DNA from: Ceratobasidium sp. AG-K
Taxonomy: Eukaryota > Basidiomycota > Agaricomycetes > Cantharellales > Ceratobasidiaceae
Assembly: GCA_037039685.1 (NCBI GenBank)
Contig: JAWNGF010000002.1
Coordinates: 5,704,001 to 5,768,000, forward strand
Reading direction: 5' to 3'
DNA: 64,000 nucleotides
How positions within the stretch are numbered: the first letter of the stretch is position 1; every line of letters starts with the position of its first letter. Position numbers and translations under genes: made by a program. Positions 40,701-50,347 of the stretch are shown here, piece after piece. The notes under the pieces are model-generated. The model saw only the letters and a list, made by a program, of their open reading frames with translations, did not search any database and was not told the origin of the DNA.

Positions 40701-43149
40701 AGGACGTAACTCTGGAGGCGTATGGAAATATCTGGCACTACCCCACCGTGCAATTCAAGAGTCAAGAAATGTTTATTTCTCACGGCATTTACCAGATCCC
40801 GCCTCATCGCTTGACGCCCCACCACTTGGAGTATCAGAGATACATGAAAATTTTGATGATACAGACTGGACTGAGATGGAAATGCTGAGTGAGGGGGAGC
40901 AGGAGACTGAGTCCAAACCTCAGAATGCCAGCAAAGTTGAATCAAACTCAGTTGAACCAGCAACTCCCACGGCAACTCCCAAATCTCGCGCCAACTCACA
41001 GTCCACTCAGCCAATTCCCACACAGCCAGTTGCTTCCCGCACTCGCTCAAAGGCCATAAAACGCGATACCAAGAGACAGGGGGAGTCAGCACACTCAGTT
41101 CTCACATCTGGCAACAATTCCCATCGCTCTATGCCTGCCATTCGCAAAGTCCACACTCGCACCCTTGCAAATGTTGCTATTCCATCCATTACTCGTCTTA
41201 ATACTACTGTCCATCGTCATCCAACCAGTGGCAGCACCTCTGCGACTCCACAACAGGTTAATTGGGCACAAGCTATGGACTATATCGTCGACCACAACAA
41301 ACTCGTACTCCAAGACCCCGAGGAGGCCTATCCTTACGAACAGAGCTACATAGGCCTTAGCTCCGACAACGGTCACTTCCCTGAGGACGTTTATGAAGAT
41401 CTCAAGCGTATGAACAAGAATCGCCATCAAGAACTCGAGTATTTCAATCAATGGTCAGATTACAACTTTACTGTACTTGATAAACCTACAATCGGACACG
41501 ATGGCTATATGCACGACAACTTATCCCCCAAATGGTCCGAAGCAATCACTGATCCGCACCATGGCGAGGCCTGGCTCAAAGCAGGAATGGAAGAATTCCG
41601 CCAGCTTCAAGAACAAGAAGTTTTCGATGATTTCCCACGCAAATCTGTACCTCTAGGCGATCAAATCTTGGGTTCAATGTTTGTCACACGCCTCAAACTC
41701 GATCAGAACAACAGTATCATCCGTCACAAAGCTCGTCTCGTCGTTCTGGGTAATCAGCAAATCCCGGGCAAGTCCTATAACGAAATCTCATCGAATACAC
41801 CCGCTCTAGACGCCATTCGGATTGTTTTATCCGTTGTAACTCATGCCAACCTCGATTGCCACATGATCGACGTCCACGGAGCATATACACACGCTCCAAT
41901 TGATCGCACACTCTATGTCGAATACCCTGAAGGCTTCGGTAAAGATGGCCCGACTGTAATGAAGCTCAAGAAAGCCTTATATGGTGCTCATCAGTCCGGA
42001 TTCCTTTGGGAAAAGTTCCGCAACGAGAAACTCGTTTCCCTGGGCTACAAACGCAATCCAGCCGACCACTCAGTGTTCCGACGCGAATCTAATGGCGTAC
42101 TATCGATCCTTGTATGCTATGTCGACGATTTTCTTGTCTGCACAACCGCTGGCCATGTTGATTCGATTAAAGACGAAATAAAGGCTCAATTCGATTGCAG
42201 GGACTTAGGCGAAACGAAATCGTTTTTAGGCATGAATATCACTCGAGATCGACCCAACTTATCCCTTTCCATCGACATGTCAACCTACACTAAAAACATT
42301 GTCGATTTGGCCGACCTTATCAGCGCAAAATTCGCTCATTCCCCCATGTCACATACCAACCCAATTCTCGAGCCTGCAACCGATATCTGGTGGAACTACC
42401 CTTACGCAACCAATATCGGACGCCTACTTTGGCTTGCTCGTTGCTGCCGGCCCGATATCATGTTTGTTGTCTGCCTTTTAGCTCGTTTTACATCATGCTA
42501 CGACGAATCCCATGTCAACGTTATGAAGAGATGCTTTCGATACATCTCTGGCACATCCCACATCGGAATTCGATACGACGGCACTGGTCCTTTTTATGAG
42601 GTCATATACACAGATGCGGACCACGGCATGCAACACGGCCGTAAATCGATCTCAGGCGGAATCGCTATGCTCGGAGGCGGCCCAGTAATGTGGTGGTCAT
42701 CCAAACAAGCCACTACCTCGCTTTCTACGATGGAATCCGAGTTCCAATCGCTCGCCAAATCCGTTCAAGAGCTCCTTTGGCTACGATACTTTCTTTTCGG
42801 TCTCAAAATCGACATTTCCAAGCCATCTACGATCCTGATCGATAACCAGGCGACCATTGACTATGTCCGCACTCCCAATAATCGCACCCGAGCCAAACAT
42901 ATCGACATTCGCTATAATTTCGTCCGAGACTACCACGAGCGCGAAGACTTCAAGCTATCTTATGTCCCGACTCGCGACAATCTCGCCGATGCGCTTACAA
43001 AGCCGCTCGCGTACGCTCAACATTGGTACCTCGCTAATTCGTATCTCGGAATTCGCGCCGAAGACGCTCACACGGCTCTAGGCGAACATTTCCCGCATTC
43101 ACTCTACATGTTTGCGCTTACCTCAGCTTTTGCGCGCCTGGCTCATTGA
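37738..43149 (+). CDS. Copia C Gag-Pol polyprotein
   Basis: Open for 1803 codons; the first in-frame ATG is at 38227 (1640 aa), which I take as the likelier start, though the preceding ~160 codons also look coding (acidic, Pro-rich). Order, numbering from 37738: UBN2-type gag (about 180-400), zinc knuckle CNNCGIIGHIKRDC (about 422), Asn/Gly-rich linker, protease WIIDSGASCHIT (about 578), GAG-pre-integrase (WHIILGHTDPRN), integrase (DVWGPA, FDNGKEL, YSSQQNGVAERKNR), RVT_2 reverse transcriptase (KARLVVLGNQQ, DVHGAYTHAP, CYVDDFLVC), RNase H (YTDADHG, STMESEFQS, DNQATI). No stops; all catalytic motifs present, so it may be mobile. Confidence 0.95.
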   Translation: MSTYSSDNPQLSTPEGSPQYRPVQVSPEHTSSDEVSLDLQPEFADPEPTGFINTDQYAEAEFELPGSPASNPTYQPRYIEELHNQLINSAPFSTEYHRLLSFLADYEALLALHTPDEAAELTRELIRTAEPYLFELEHVGYPSPPVTPQIRFVTFHPAPPHPKMAQVNISDNNFKIPLLTGRDNYPVWNVQMQDMLIETDLWEYVNGNNSTRLVVRAAVPEQQDTNGNVIAAAITEITQQTVNEWEKNNWKALGVIRRRIESAPMVHVARLDTASAVWARLRQVYQNIGTAAMTLLRNQFTGLRMSEGDDLEEHIKKLRSTFDKLNTALLAENSNPIIELEFIRQLLASLPESWQYLVAVIDQTPSSTDPEGIQISADVTSRLLAEFHRRKAQNSEKVYYMQQNNNNSRGNRQPRATDRLTITCNNCGIIGHIKRDCRKPGGGNYKRGNNNNNQGRSNYRGNNNNRGQNNNNRGGRSNNNGQGRNNNNERQGNKENQGEQANFASSDNTEVAFVFTTSRLANRFERQAQPLIAKQETHIEDLPESIKQEIIAKFNPTNLFGQTETQYSFATNDTWIIDSGASCHITNRREHLTNFTPIKSTVMGIGGQAEISGLGTLTLNIGITLPKINNKQPQSKDAYNDQIELNNVALVEKSPVNLISLSAWTDTFPWMKIVIQEDWMYFYEEDHIVAAAQKLGDRQTGNSWHLIATVNKFQNAYTARSLQDWHIILGHTDPRNVIRLSEISKSLSLTKRETKDPHFDCIGCIKGKSTVRHFGNMPSNKSFNIGDLFYSDVWGPARTASIQGYLYYITFTDAASRFTFLFFMKHKNEAVDKFIKLGNIMRTQKGVEIKRIHFDNGKELVNKRLEDHCEKTGTEITTTAPYSSQQNGVAERKNRSLTERGRCMLHGQSNTSDKPYLWSEAIAYACLINNNMPAKINGEWKIPQVLMFGNPLDMKYFQLFGTTCHVLLQKKGQDKMAAKTRTAIFTGLGRNSGGVWKYLALPHRAIQESRNVYFSRHLPDPASSLDAPPLGVSEIHENFDDTDWTEMEMLSEGEQETESKPQNASKVESNSVEPATPTATPKSRANSQSTQPIPTQPVASRTRSKAIKRDTKRQGESAHSVLTSGNNSHRSMPAIRKVHTRTLANVAIPSITRLNTTVHRHPTSGSTSATPQQVNWAQAMDYIVDHNKLVLQDPEEAYPYEQSYIGLSSDNGHFPEDVYEDLKRMNKNRHQELEYFNQWSDYNFTVLDKPTIGHDGYMHDNLSPKWSEAITDPHHGEAWLKAGMEEFRQLQEQEVFDDFPRKSVPLGDQILGSMFVTRLKLDQNNSIIRHKARLVVLGNQQIPGKSYNEISSNTPALDAIRIVLSVVTHANLDCHMIDVHGAYTHAPIDRTLYVEYPEGFGKDGPTVMKLKKALYGAHQSGFLWEKFRNEKLVSLGYKRNPADHSVFRRESNGVLSILVCYVDDFLVCTTAGHVDSIKDEIKAQFDCRDLGETKSFLGMNITRDRPNLSLSIDMSTYTKNIVDLADLISAKFAHSPMSHTNPILEPATDIWWNYPYATNIGRLLWLARCCRPDIMFVVCLLARFTSCYDESHVNVMKRCFRYISGTSHIGIRYDGTGPFYEVIYTDADHGMQHGRKSISGGIAMLGGGPVMWWSSKQATTSLSTMESEFQSLAKSVQELLWLRYFLFGLKIDISKPSTILIDNQATIDYVRTPNNRTRAKHIDIRYNFVRDYHEREDFKLSYVPTRDNLADALTKPLAYAQHWYLANSYLGIRAEDAHTALGEHFPHSLYMFALTSAFARLAH

Positions 43150-43156
43150 GGGGGAG

Positions 43157-43412
43157 TGTTGTAACTTGGTAATCATACACGTACTTACATGCGTGTCATC
43201 TGCGTGTTTCCGAGCTCGTATCTCATTTGTGTGTTGTACATTCGTGTCAACACGTATTTCTGTCGTATATACATAGTATCTTTAGCGCGTATAAATAGAG
43301 GCTGTATAAACGTTGTATATACATCGATTCAGTCGTATACATTCGTCTTCCGCTGCTCTCCATCCGCTAAGACCGCTTTGAGTGTCGAGACGTTCTCGAG
43401 TGATCCTCAACA
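43157..43412 (+). repeat. 3' LTR of Copia C
   Basis: 256 bp, TGTTGTAACT...CCTCAACA, immediately after the polypurine tract. Two differences from the 5' LTR. Confidence 0.94.
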
Positions 43413-43417
43413 GGAAC

Positions 43418-43870
43418 CACAAAAACCACAATCAACTTGAAGCTGATTATCAAGCACTTCATTCAAGGCTCGAGTTCATTGAAATAAACATTGACAACAC
43501 AAACAAGCAGCAAGCTGATCAAGATTGTGTCCAAAGCATAAACCTAGCTGACACCAATATCAAAGTTGAGTGCCTACAAGAACAAACCCGCGTTCAGATT
43601 GAAAATTGCAACCAACTTATTACAATCCAAGAAAAACACACTTGGAAAGTCAAAAACCTCATCAACAACAATAAACATCAGTGGCGCACAATCAAAACCC
43701 TTAAAGACAAAATCAAGGGCAAATACTGTCATCTCGCAATGGAAGTGCGTGTTCCTATTAACCAGGATTACCACCTTCTAAATCACCTTAATACCATTGC
43801 ACCCAACCCTTTTCAGTGGGACCAAGACCTCGACTCACACAGGAACAACACAGGGAACAGCTTAGACTAG
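43418..43870 (+). pseudogene. ORF-a of A2, second half (coiled-coil protein)
   Basis: Continues the frame that begins at 37262 after removal of the Copia element. Homologous to 50348-50962 of A3. Compared with A3, several Arg, Asp and Glu codons have become Cys, Asn, Lys or Gln through CpG transitions. The CCCTTTT run at 43807-43813 is conserved in phase. Confidence 0.75.
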
Positions 43871-44067
43871 AATCCCTAAAACTCTTTATTGAAGACGTTC
43901 ATTGTAACTACATATATGAACAATACAACAAACTAGGAGTAATCAACATGTTGTTCTTGGAAGACAAAAATCTTGAATTGGTATTTTTGAAAAGTTTGAG
44001 CTCCATTAAAGATAGAAAGGTTCAGAAAAGAATCCGCAATATTTTGTACGGCCTCGGACCCCAATAA
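43816..44067 (+). CDS. ORF-b of A2, small basic protein
   Basis: About 83 codons in the -1 frame relative to ORF-a, overlapping its end. Homologous to 50908-51159. Still open but altered at CpG codons (HRN to HCN, DE to NK, RR to KV/Q changes). The apparent start is GTG, so expression as an ORF-a/ORF-b fusion is more likely than independent initiation. Confidence 0.45.
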   Translation: MGPRPRLTQEQHREQLRLESLKLFIEDVHCNYIYEQYNKLGVINMLFLEDKNLELVFLKSLSSIKDRKVQKRIRNILYGLGPQ

Positions 44068-44087
44068 ATCTTTTTCCCCACTCCAAT

Positions 44088-45440
44088 ATGTAGAGAGCCC
44101 CATCACCCAGTCAAGGGGGATTTACCCAGATTTTGGCAACATCCAGACCCAATGTAGTTGCACATGCAATCAATGCCTTAATAGATGAAGTCTGAAAAAT
44201 TAATGGCCACATTAATGCCTTAAATGGTATTACCTCTACCCTAGAACAGGGAATTGACAACAACATTGCAGATATCATTGCAATTCAGAATCACACTGCA
44301 CAAATTGCCCCCCTTCACCAATTAATGAATGTGGTGTCTCAGTCACTCGCAAACCTGGGTGCAACACCCTCCACCACTGCGTCAACAACCACCCCAGGAT
44401 ACAAACTCAAAATGCACCCTCCAGAAGAATTCTCTGGAGATATGGACAAATTTGACGAGTTTAAATCACAATGTACCTTGTACATAAACCACACATCCCC
44501 ACAAGCAACCACAGAACAGAAAATCACCTACATCATGGGTTATTGCAAAGGACCCGCCTACGTATGGATGCAACTGGGAATCGATGCAGACACAGCACAA
44601 AGGGGAGCAACAAATTGGCTACATGATATAGATGAATTCTGGAACAAAATGCAAGCCAGGTTTGGAGACGTTCACAAGATCGATTGCTTCAGGCAATTAT
44701 ACAAGAAGCTGACCCAAAAAAATTCAGTCCAAGACTATCTTCAAGACTTTATCACTTATTCATTGGTACTTGGATACACTGACCAAGTACTCCGTGATGA
44801 TTTCTATGATGGTCTAAAAGACAAAATCAAGATGGCTATGGTATCACAAAACTTTAAACCCCATGAAGCAACAAGAACCTTCAACCAAGTCCGCAAGAGA
44901 GCCTTGGAAATCAATTCCACAATGAACGCCATCAATGCACCCAAGAAGACCCAAAGCCCGCAAAGTAGCACTTCAAAACAAGCCACGGCTAAGGCAGCTA
45001 CAAGCAACCCAAGCACAGTGCTAGGGCAAAGGTTCAATGTAAATGACCGCGTCTTCATGTCAAAACCTACAGGAGGGGTGCAATACAGCAAAATCTCAAG
45101 CATCACCAGAAACGCCAAGGGTCGCCCAGTTCCACAAATTTCCTGGGATGATGGAACTAAAGGAAATGTCCTGTTTGGAGCAATTCAAAAAGACACCAGA
45201 ACCACTACCTTCACTACTCCCACAACCCAAACGACTAAGACATCCACTCCTGTTAAAGACCCCAATGCAATGGATCTTGATGGCAAGGGAAAGGCACCCA
45301 TGATTTGCTTCACCTGCGGCGGCAAGGGACATTCAGCAAGAGTCTGTCCTTCCAAGAACACAGCCTCAGGGTTTGAAGCCCAGATTGAAGAAATCTCTTC
45401 AGACATTGAGTCGGGAAAAGACGTCACTGAGGCTTATTAA
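44088..45440 (+). pseudogene. Gag of A2, broken by early stops
   Basis: Homologous to the A3 gag. The ATG at 44088 is followed at once by TAG (44091-44093), and a second stop, TGA at 44193-44195, stands where A3 has CGA (Arg). After the second stop the frame is open, including the capsid-like region (KFDEFKSQCTLYINHT), the basic/β-rich segment (FNVNDRVFMSKP) and zinc knuckle CFTCGGKGHSARVC. Confidence 0.88.
45413..45419 (+). promoter_or_regulatory. -1 frameshift heptamer of A2, followed by a stop
   Basis: GGGAAAA in phase G GGA AAA. In this copy the -1 frame reaches TGA at 45428-45430 where A3 has CGA, so even successful slippage would not make Pol. Confidence 0.75.
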
Positions 45441-45475
45441 GGAGCCAAGTACTTGGTGATATATTAGCAAGTAAC

Positions 45476-48400
45476 ATGGATGAACTAGAAATCATGTCAA
45501 TATCAAATGAAAACCAATTATACCTTGATTTCACCACTCATCCACTAGCTACGGCTCCTGATTCTAAGTCAGTTAACAAATCAAAAAAATTCTCTGGACA
45601 AGCACTCCTTGATTGTGGTGCAACCTCCTGCTTCATCAACCCTTCTCTAGCAAAAGAAGCAAACCTTCCCCTTTTTCAACATAAAAAACCAAAGACTCTG
45701 CAAGTTATAGACGGGCAAGAAGTTTTGTCTGGAAAGGTCACCCACTATACCAAATTTAAACTTATCATGGGAACACATTCCAGTGAAATTGAATGTCACA
45801 TCACAAACATTGGGAGACACCCCATTGTACTCGGGATGTCATGGCTCAAGAAACATAACCCACAAATTAATTGGAAGCATAGGACAATTGCATACACAAG
45901 CAAGTTCTGCTCAAAAATCTGCCTAGAAGTCCCATCTACACTCCAGATTGCAGCTGAAACTACACTACCCAAAGAATACAAGGAGTTTGCAGATATATTT
46001 GATGAATCCAGATTGGAAGAACTCCCACCTCACAGATCAACTGACATTACACTGGACCTCCTACCAGAAGCCAAATTAAAGCATGGCCCTATTTACAAAA
46101 CGTCCCCAGCTGAAGACAAAGAAATGAAGAAAGTACTGGAAACCCTCATCCAAAGGGGACACATTCAAATTTCCAAGTCTCCTTTAGCATTGCCAGTTCT
46201 ATTTGTCAAAAAACCTCATCCAGAAGATCCAAACAACCCAGAGCTACGCTTTTGCGTTGACTATAGATATGTGAATTTGCTGTGCAAATTCAATGCGAGC
46301 GGAATCCCTCTACTGGATCAATGGTTAAGGGCCCTGGAAGGATTTGTCATTGGTACCACTCTGGACTTGGCACAAGGATTCCATCAAACCCAAATAGCAA
46401 CAGGACATGAATGGAAAACAGCATTCAAAACTCAGTATGGCATGTATGAATGGAAAGTCATGCCCTTTGGTCTCAAAAACGCTCCATCAAGCTTCCAATC
46501 CCTAATGAACTCTATATTCAGGGACATTATGGGGGTTTTCATACTTGTATACATTGATGATATCTTCATCTTTTCCAAACAAGTCAAAGATCATCCAGGA
46601 CACATTAAAGAGGTGCTAAGAAGACTAAGGGAAAACAAGTTGATTGCAAAATTGAGGAAATGCAAGTTCCACCAAACCAAACTGGACTGGGTAGGACTGG
46701 TCATTTCCAATAAAGGAATTGAAACGGATCAGGAAAAGGTCACGGTGGCTATGAATTGGAAAGCACCCAAGAACGTTAAACAAGTTCAAGAGTTCCTAGG
46801 ATTCATCAATTTCTATCAAAGATTCATTCAAGACTTTGCTGGAAAAGCAAGACCTCTATACAACCTACTCAAGAAGGATCAAAAGTGGCAGTGGACAAGC
46901 AAAGAACAAGATGCCATGAATGCACTAAAGGAAGCTCTTAAGGTGGCACCTGTAATGATGCAGCCCGACCAAAATAAGGAATTTTTCCTTGAGACAGATG
47001 CATCGGGGTTTGCCACAGGAGCAGTTTTATCTCAAAAGGATGAAGAAGGGAAATTACACCCAGTAGCTTTCCTTTCTAAATCACTAAATCCGGCTGAACA
47101 AAACTATGACATTTTTGACAAAGAACTATTGGCAATCATTAGGGCCTTCAAGGAATGGCGGCACCTACTTCAAGGCACAGAAAAGGCTGTTCAAGTCATA
47201 ACAGATCACAAGAACCTGGAATACTTCTCCTCATCCAAACAATTGAACCAATGCCAAATCTGCTGGATGAACTTCTTGGTAGACTTCAACTTCCAAATCA
47301 TGTACAGGCCAGGAAACCAGAATAAAAAAGCAGACATTCTCTTGAGGCAATATGACCTAGAACCTTTGGGGGGGGTAGAGAACCAAGTTCTCCTCAAACC
47401 AGACATTTTTATTTCAGCTATTACCCCTGACCAGGAGATTAACAATCTAATCAGAGAAGCAATCCTTGAAGATCCCAGATTAGAGGAAGTTCACAATAAG
47501 CTGAGAAACGGAGAAAAAGTCAAAGACTGGGAATACAGAGAAGGACTCCTAATGTTCAAGGGAAAGATCTTTGTCCCCAAGGATGAAACCGTCAGAAACC
47601 TGATATTGGAATCACGCCATGACAATATTACAGCTGGACATCCTGGACAAGCAAGAACATTGGAATTGGTCTCAAGAACTTACTACTGGCCAACCATGAA
47701 GAAATTTGTCAACTCTTACGTGTCACACTGCGAAACATGCATTCGAGTTAAACCATCAAACCAACTCCCCACAGGACTACTGCGTCCTTTACATAGTCCT
47801 GAGAGACCTTGGGAAGAGATCTCCTACAACATGATTGTAGGGCTCCCAGAATCAGAAGGATATGACACAATCTTGACAGTGGTAGATTGGTTCTCCAAAA
47901 TGGCATATTATCTCCCATGCAAATCAACGGCCACAGCAGTAGACATAGCCAATATCTTTGTTGCAAACATTTGGAAACTTCACGGCACCCCAAAAGCAAC
48001 AGTCTCAGATAGAGGATCCACCTTCAACTCAAAGTTCATTAAGCATCTGTACAAACGGTTGGACGTAAGACCCACCTTCAGCACAGCCTATCATCCAAGG
48101 ACAGACAGACAGTCAGAACGGGCAAACCAAGTCGTTGAAATCTTTATCAGGGCTTTTGTCAACCATAGGCAAAACAACTGGGTAGCCCTACTCCCTATGG
48201 CAGAATTTGCTTACAACAATGGAATCCAAGCATCCACTGGCAAAACCCCTTTCCAGATCTGTCAGGGTTTCAACCCTAGAATGAACATTGGGGAAGAATC
48301 AGACTATACTATTCCTGAAGCTGATGCCCATGCGGAATTCCTGTTGAAAGGATACGACAAAGTCAAAGCCGCTCTAATCCTAGCAAACCAATCCTACAAA

Positions 48401-48874
48401 CACTACTTTGATAAAGGAGCCAAAGAACCAGAAGAGATAAACCCTGGAGATAAAGTCTGGCTTAATCATCAAAACATATCCACAGACAGACCTTCAGTAA
48501 AACTCTCTCACAAAGTTTTAGGCCCTTACAAAGTACTGGAAAAAATAGGGACTCATGCCTTTAGACTGGAATTACCAAAATCAATGAAGATCCATCCTGT
48601 CGTCCATGTCATGTTGCTCAAGAAATTTCACTCTGATCCCCATGGTCGCAAACCCGCTCAACCACCCCCTATTGTCACACAAGAAGGAGAAGAAGAGTGG
48701 GAAGTCAAAGAGATCCTTAATTCCAAGAAAATTCACCATCAACTCCACTATTATGTCAAGTGGAAAGGATACTCTCATGCAGACAATTCTTGGCAACCAA
48801 AGGAAGACCTCAAGAATGCTCCTGAACTAGTTGATAAATTTCACAAACTCCACCCCACTGCGCCAGGCCCTTAG
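45476..48874 (+). CDS. Pol of A2, open but with damaged motifs
   Basis: 1132 codons from ATG, no stop. Protease (DCGATSCFIN), RT (MPFGLKNAPS, VYIDDIFIFSK), RNase H (ETDASGFATG), integrase and chromodomain are all present. Relative to A1 and A3 many arginines are lost by CpG transitions: NQRQIRW reads NQCQICW, VVDRFSKMAH reads VVDWFSKMAY, TDGQSE reads TDRQSE. The enzyme is unlikely to be fully active, and the upstream frameshift route is closed. Confidence 0.92.
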   Translation: MDELEIMSISNENQLYLDFTTHPLATAPDSKSVNKSKKFSGQALLDCGATSCFINPSLAKEANLPLFQHKKPKTLQVIDGQEVLSGKVTHYTKFKLIMGTHSSEIECHITNIGRHPIVLGMSWLKKHNPQINWKHRTIAYTSKFCSKICLEVPSTLQIAAETTLPKEYKEFADIFDESRLEELPPHRSTDITLDLLPEAKLKHGPIYKTSPAEDKEMKKVLETLIQRGHIQISKSPLALPVLFVKKPHPEDPNNPELRFCVDYRYVNLLCKFNASGIPLLDQWLRALEGFVIGTTLDLAQGFHQTQIATGHEWKTAFKTQYGMYEWKVMPFGLKNAPSSFQSLMNSIFRDIMGVFILVYIDDIFIFSKQVKDHPGHIKEVLRRLRENKLIAKLRKCKFHQTKLDWVGLVISNKGIETDQEKVTVAMNWKAPKNVKQVQEFLGFINFYQRFIQDFAGKARPLYNLLKKDQKWQWTSKEQDAMNALKEALKVAPVMMQPDQNKEFFLETDASGFATGAVLSQKDEEGKLHPVAFLSKSLNPAEQNYDIFDKELLAIIRAFKEWRHLLQGTEKAVQVITDHKNLEYFSSSKQLNQCQICWMNFLVDFNFQIMYRPGNQNKKADILLRQYDLEPLGGVENQVLLKPDIFISAITPDQEINNLIREAILEDPRLEEVHNKLRNGEKVKDWEYREGLLMFKGKIFVPKDETVRNLILESRHDNITAGHPGQARTLELVSRTYYWPTMKKFVNSYVSHCETCIRVKPSNQLPTGLLRPLHSPERPWEEISYNMIVGLPESEGYDTILTVVDWFSKMAYYLPCKSTATAVDIANIFVANIWKLHGTPKATVSDRGSTFNSKFIKHLYKRLDVRPTFSTAYHPRTDRQSERANQVVEIFIRAFVNHRQNNWVALLPMAEFAYNNGIQASTGKTPFQICQGFNPRMNIGEESDYTIPEADAHAEFLLKGYDKVKAALILANQSYKHYFDKGAKEPEEINPGDKVWLNHQNISTDRPSVKLSHKVLGPYKVLEKIGTHAFRLELPKSMKIHPVVHVMLLKKFHSDPHGRKPAQPPPIVTQEGEEEWEVKEILNSKKIHHQLHYYVKWKGYSHADNSWQPKEDLKNAPELVDKFHKLHPTAPGP

Positions 48875-48884
48875 GAGGGGGTAA

Positions 48885-49298
48885 TGTCATGAGCTGACTA
48901 AGCTCAGACATTTTATTCTGATTTTATATCTTTTTTTCCGAACACTTTCCTTTTTTGGTACAAATGTCCTCTGGTGCTTAACTTGTATCATGTGATGCAT
49001 TTGTCTTTTCATTTGATATCAGTGTTGCTTCCAGAACTCCCAGAATGTTGAGTCATACCTCTTATCTTGCTTATCATCAGTTGTACTTGGCTTTCTCACA
49101 CTGATAGATGATGATGTGGCACTGATCCCTCATGTATATAAACCCAGAGGTCAAGCCGGTTAACAACAAGGCTTGACCTCCTCTCCACTAGGACTTGTTC
49201 AATCAATCCTCTTAACTATTGCTACTCCTTGGGTTCTAAGACTTGTCTAAGTCAAACCCCTTAACCTTTTATACACCTAATTGATCCAAGTCGGGACA
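48885..49298 (+). repeat. 3' LTR of A2
   Basis: 414 bp, TGTCATGAGC...GGGACA, preceded by GGAGGGGGTAA. It differs from the A2 5' LTR at around ten positions, nearly all transitions. Confidence 0.93.
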
Positions 49299-49303
49299 CC
49301 CTT

Positions 49304-49446
49304 GTCATACGCATACAGTAAGAAGCTTGGTCTGGTCAACCGACTTATCCCTGTTGGGAAGTACATGTGTTGCATGGTATCTATGAATTGGAATATCAGG
49401 CGCACCCTTGATCAAGGCTTGAGTCGAATTGCTTGTTCCTCCCTTG
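49304..49446 (+). other. Host sequence between A2 and A3, possible exon fragment
   Basis: 148 bp of host DNA including the duplications. One frame is open throughout (VNRLIPVGKYMCC..., NWNIRRTLDQGLSR) and continues across the A3 insertion into EEEQNLL at 56402-56421 when one CCTTG is removed. This may be an upstream exon of the gene whose 3' exons lie at 56649-57618. Confidence 0.4.
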
Positions 49447-49860
49447 TGTCATGAGCTGACTAAGCTCAGACATTTTATTCTGATTTTATATCTTTTTTTC
49501 CGAACACTTTCCTTTTATGGTACAAATGTCCGCTGGCGCTTAACTTGTATCATGTGATGTATTTGTCCTTCCATTTGATATTGGTGATGCTTCCGGAACT
49601 TCCAGAATGTCGAGTCATATCTCTTATCTCGCTTATCATCGGTTGTGCTTGGCTTTCCCACACTGATAGATGATGACGTGGCATTGATCCCTCATGTATA
49701 TAAACCCAGAGGTCAAGCCGGTTAACGACAAGGCTTGACCTCCTCTCCATTAGGACTTGCCCAATTAACATCCTCTCACTATCACTACTCCTTGGGTTCT
49801 AAGACTTGTATAAGTCGAACCCCTTAACTTTTATATACCTAATTAATCCAAGTCGGGACA
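49447..49860 (+). repeat. 5' LTR of A3
   Basis: TGTCATGAGC...GGGACA. TATA box TATATAAA at 49697-49704; an 11-bp inverted repeat GAGGTCAAGCC/GGCTTGACCTC lies just after it, and GGCTTGACCT at 49732-49741 sits where the mRNA should start. Confidence 0.94.
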
Positions 49861-49862
49861 TT

Positions 49863-49872
49863 AGGTCAAGCC
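49863..49872 (+). other. Self-complementary primer-binding site of A3
   Basis: AGGTCAAGCC, 2 nt after the LTR, is the reverse complement of GGCTTGACCT at 49732-49741, about 35 nt after the TATA box start. The spacing (TT) is the same as in family B. Indicates Tf1-type self-priming. Confidence 0.72.
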
Positions 49873-50347
49873 CTTTAAAAAGCATCAGCCCTAAAAGCTC
49901 CTGCTTTTTCACCAAGTAGATAGAACGTACACGGGAAAATGGGCATAGTACAACGGACGAAGAGCTATACTTGATATAGACCAGTGGTCCCACGTCGCTA
50001 TACGCTGTCAGTGAACCCAATCGTTATCCTCTTTTGGGTCATAGCGGCTTTAGTCAGCTAAATACACCCTTACTCTGTTATACACTGTCGCTATCACGCC
50101 CGCCCAAGGCTGTTGATAACTGATAAGATCAGATAAGGAGTATATAAAGCAAAAGCTTAGCGTCTAGCACCCTTCACATCCAAATCAACATCTCGAGGAA
50201 GCCAGGTCCTCTCAAACAAAAACTGGAAAGTGGTCGGAGCACCACCCAAGTTAACACTCTCATCCATCAAGAACCACATCTACTCGTCGTCTCCATCAGT
50301 ACGCACTAAAAAGGAACTAATTAGTAACTAACTAATTAACCTTAAAA

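Larger units (their letters stand above)
37430..43412 (+). mobile_element. Ty1/Copia element C, complete and apparently intact
   Basis: 5983 bp with 256-bp LTRs differing at two positions only, flanked by GGAAC duplications (37425-37429 and 43413-43417). It carries one uninterrupted gag-pol frame, a primer site matching tRNA-iMet and a polypurine tract (GAGGGGGAG) just before the 3' LTR. Sits inside ORF-a of A2. Confidence 0.95.
35911..49298 (+). mobile_element. Ty3/Gypsy element A2 (family A), complete, twice invaded and decayed
   Basis: Flanked by CCCTT duplications (35906-35910 and 49299-49303). The 5' LTR contains a nested solo B LTR, and the leader ORF contains the Copia element; subtracting these leaves about 6.9 kb, the size of A3. 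The gag has early stops and many Arg-to-Cys/His/Gln/Trp changes of CpG type, so this is the oldest of the three A copies. Confidence 0.93.
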
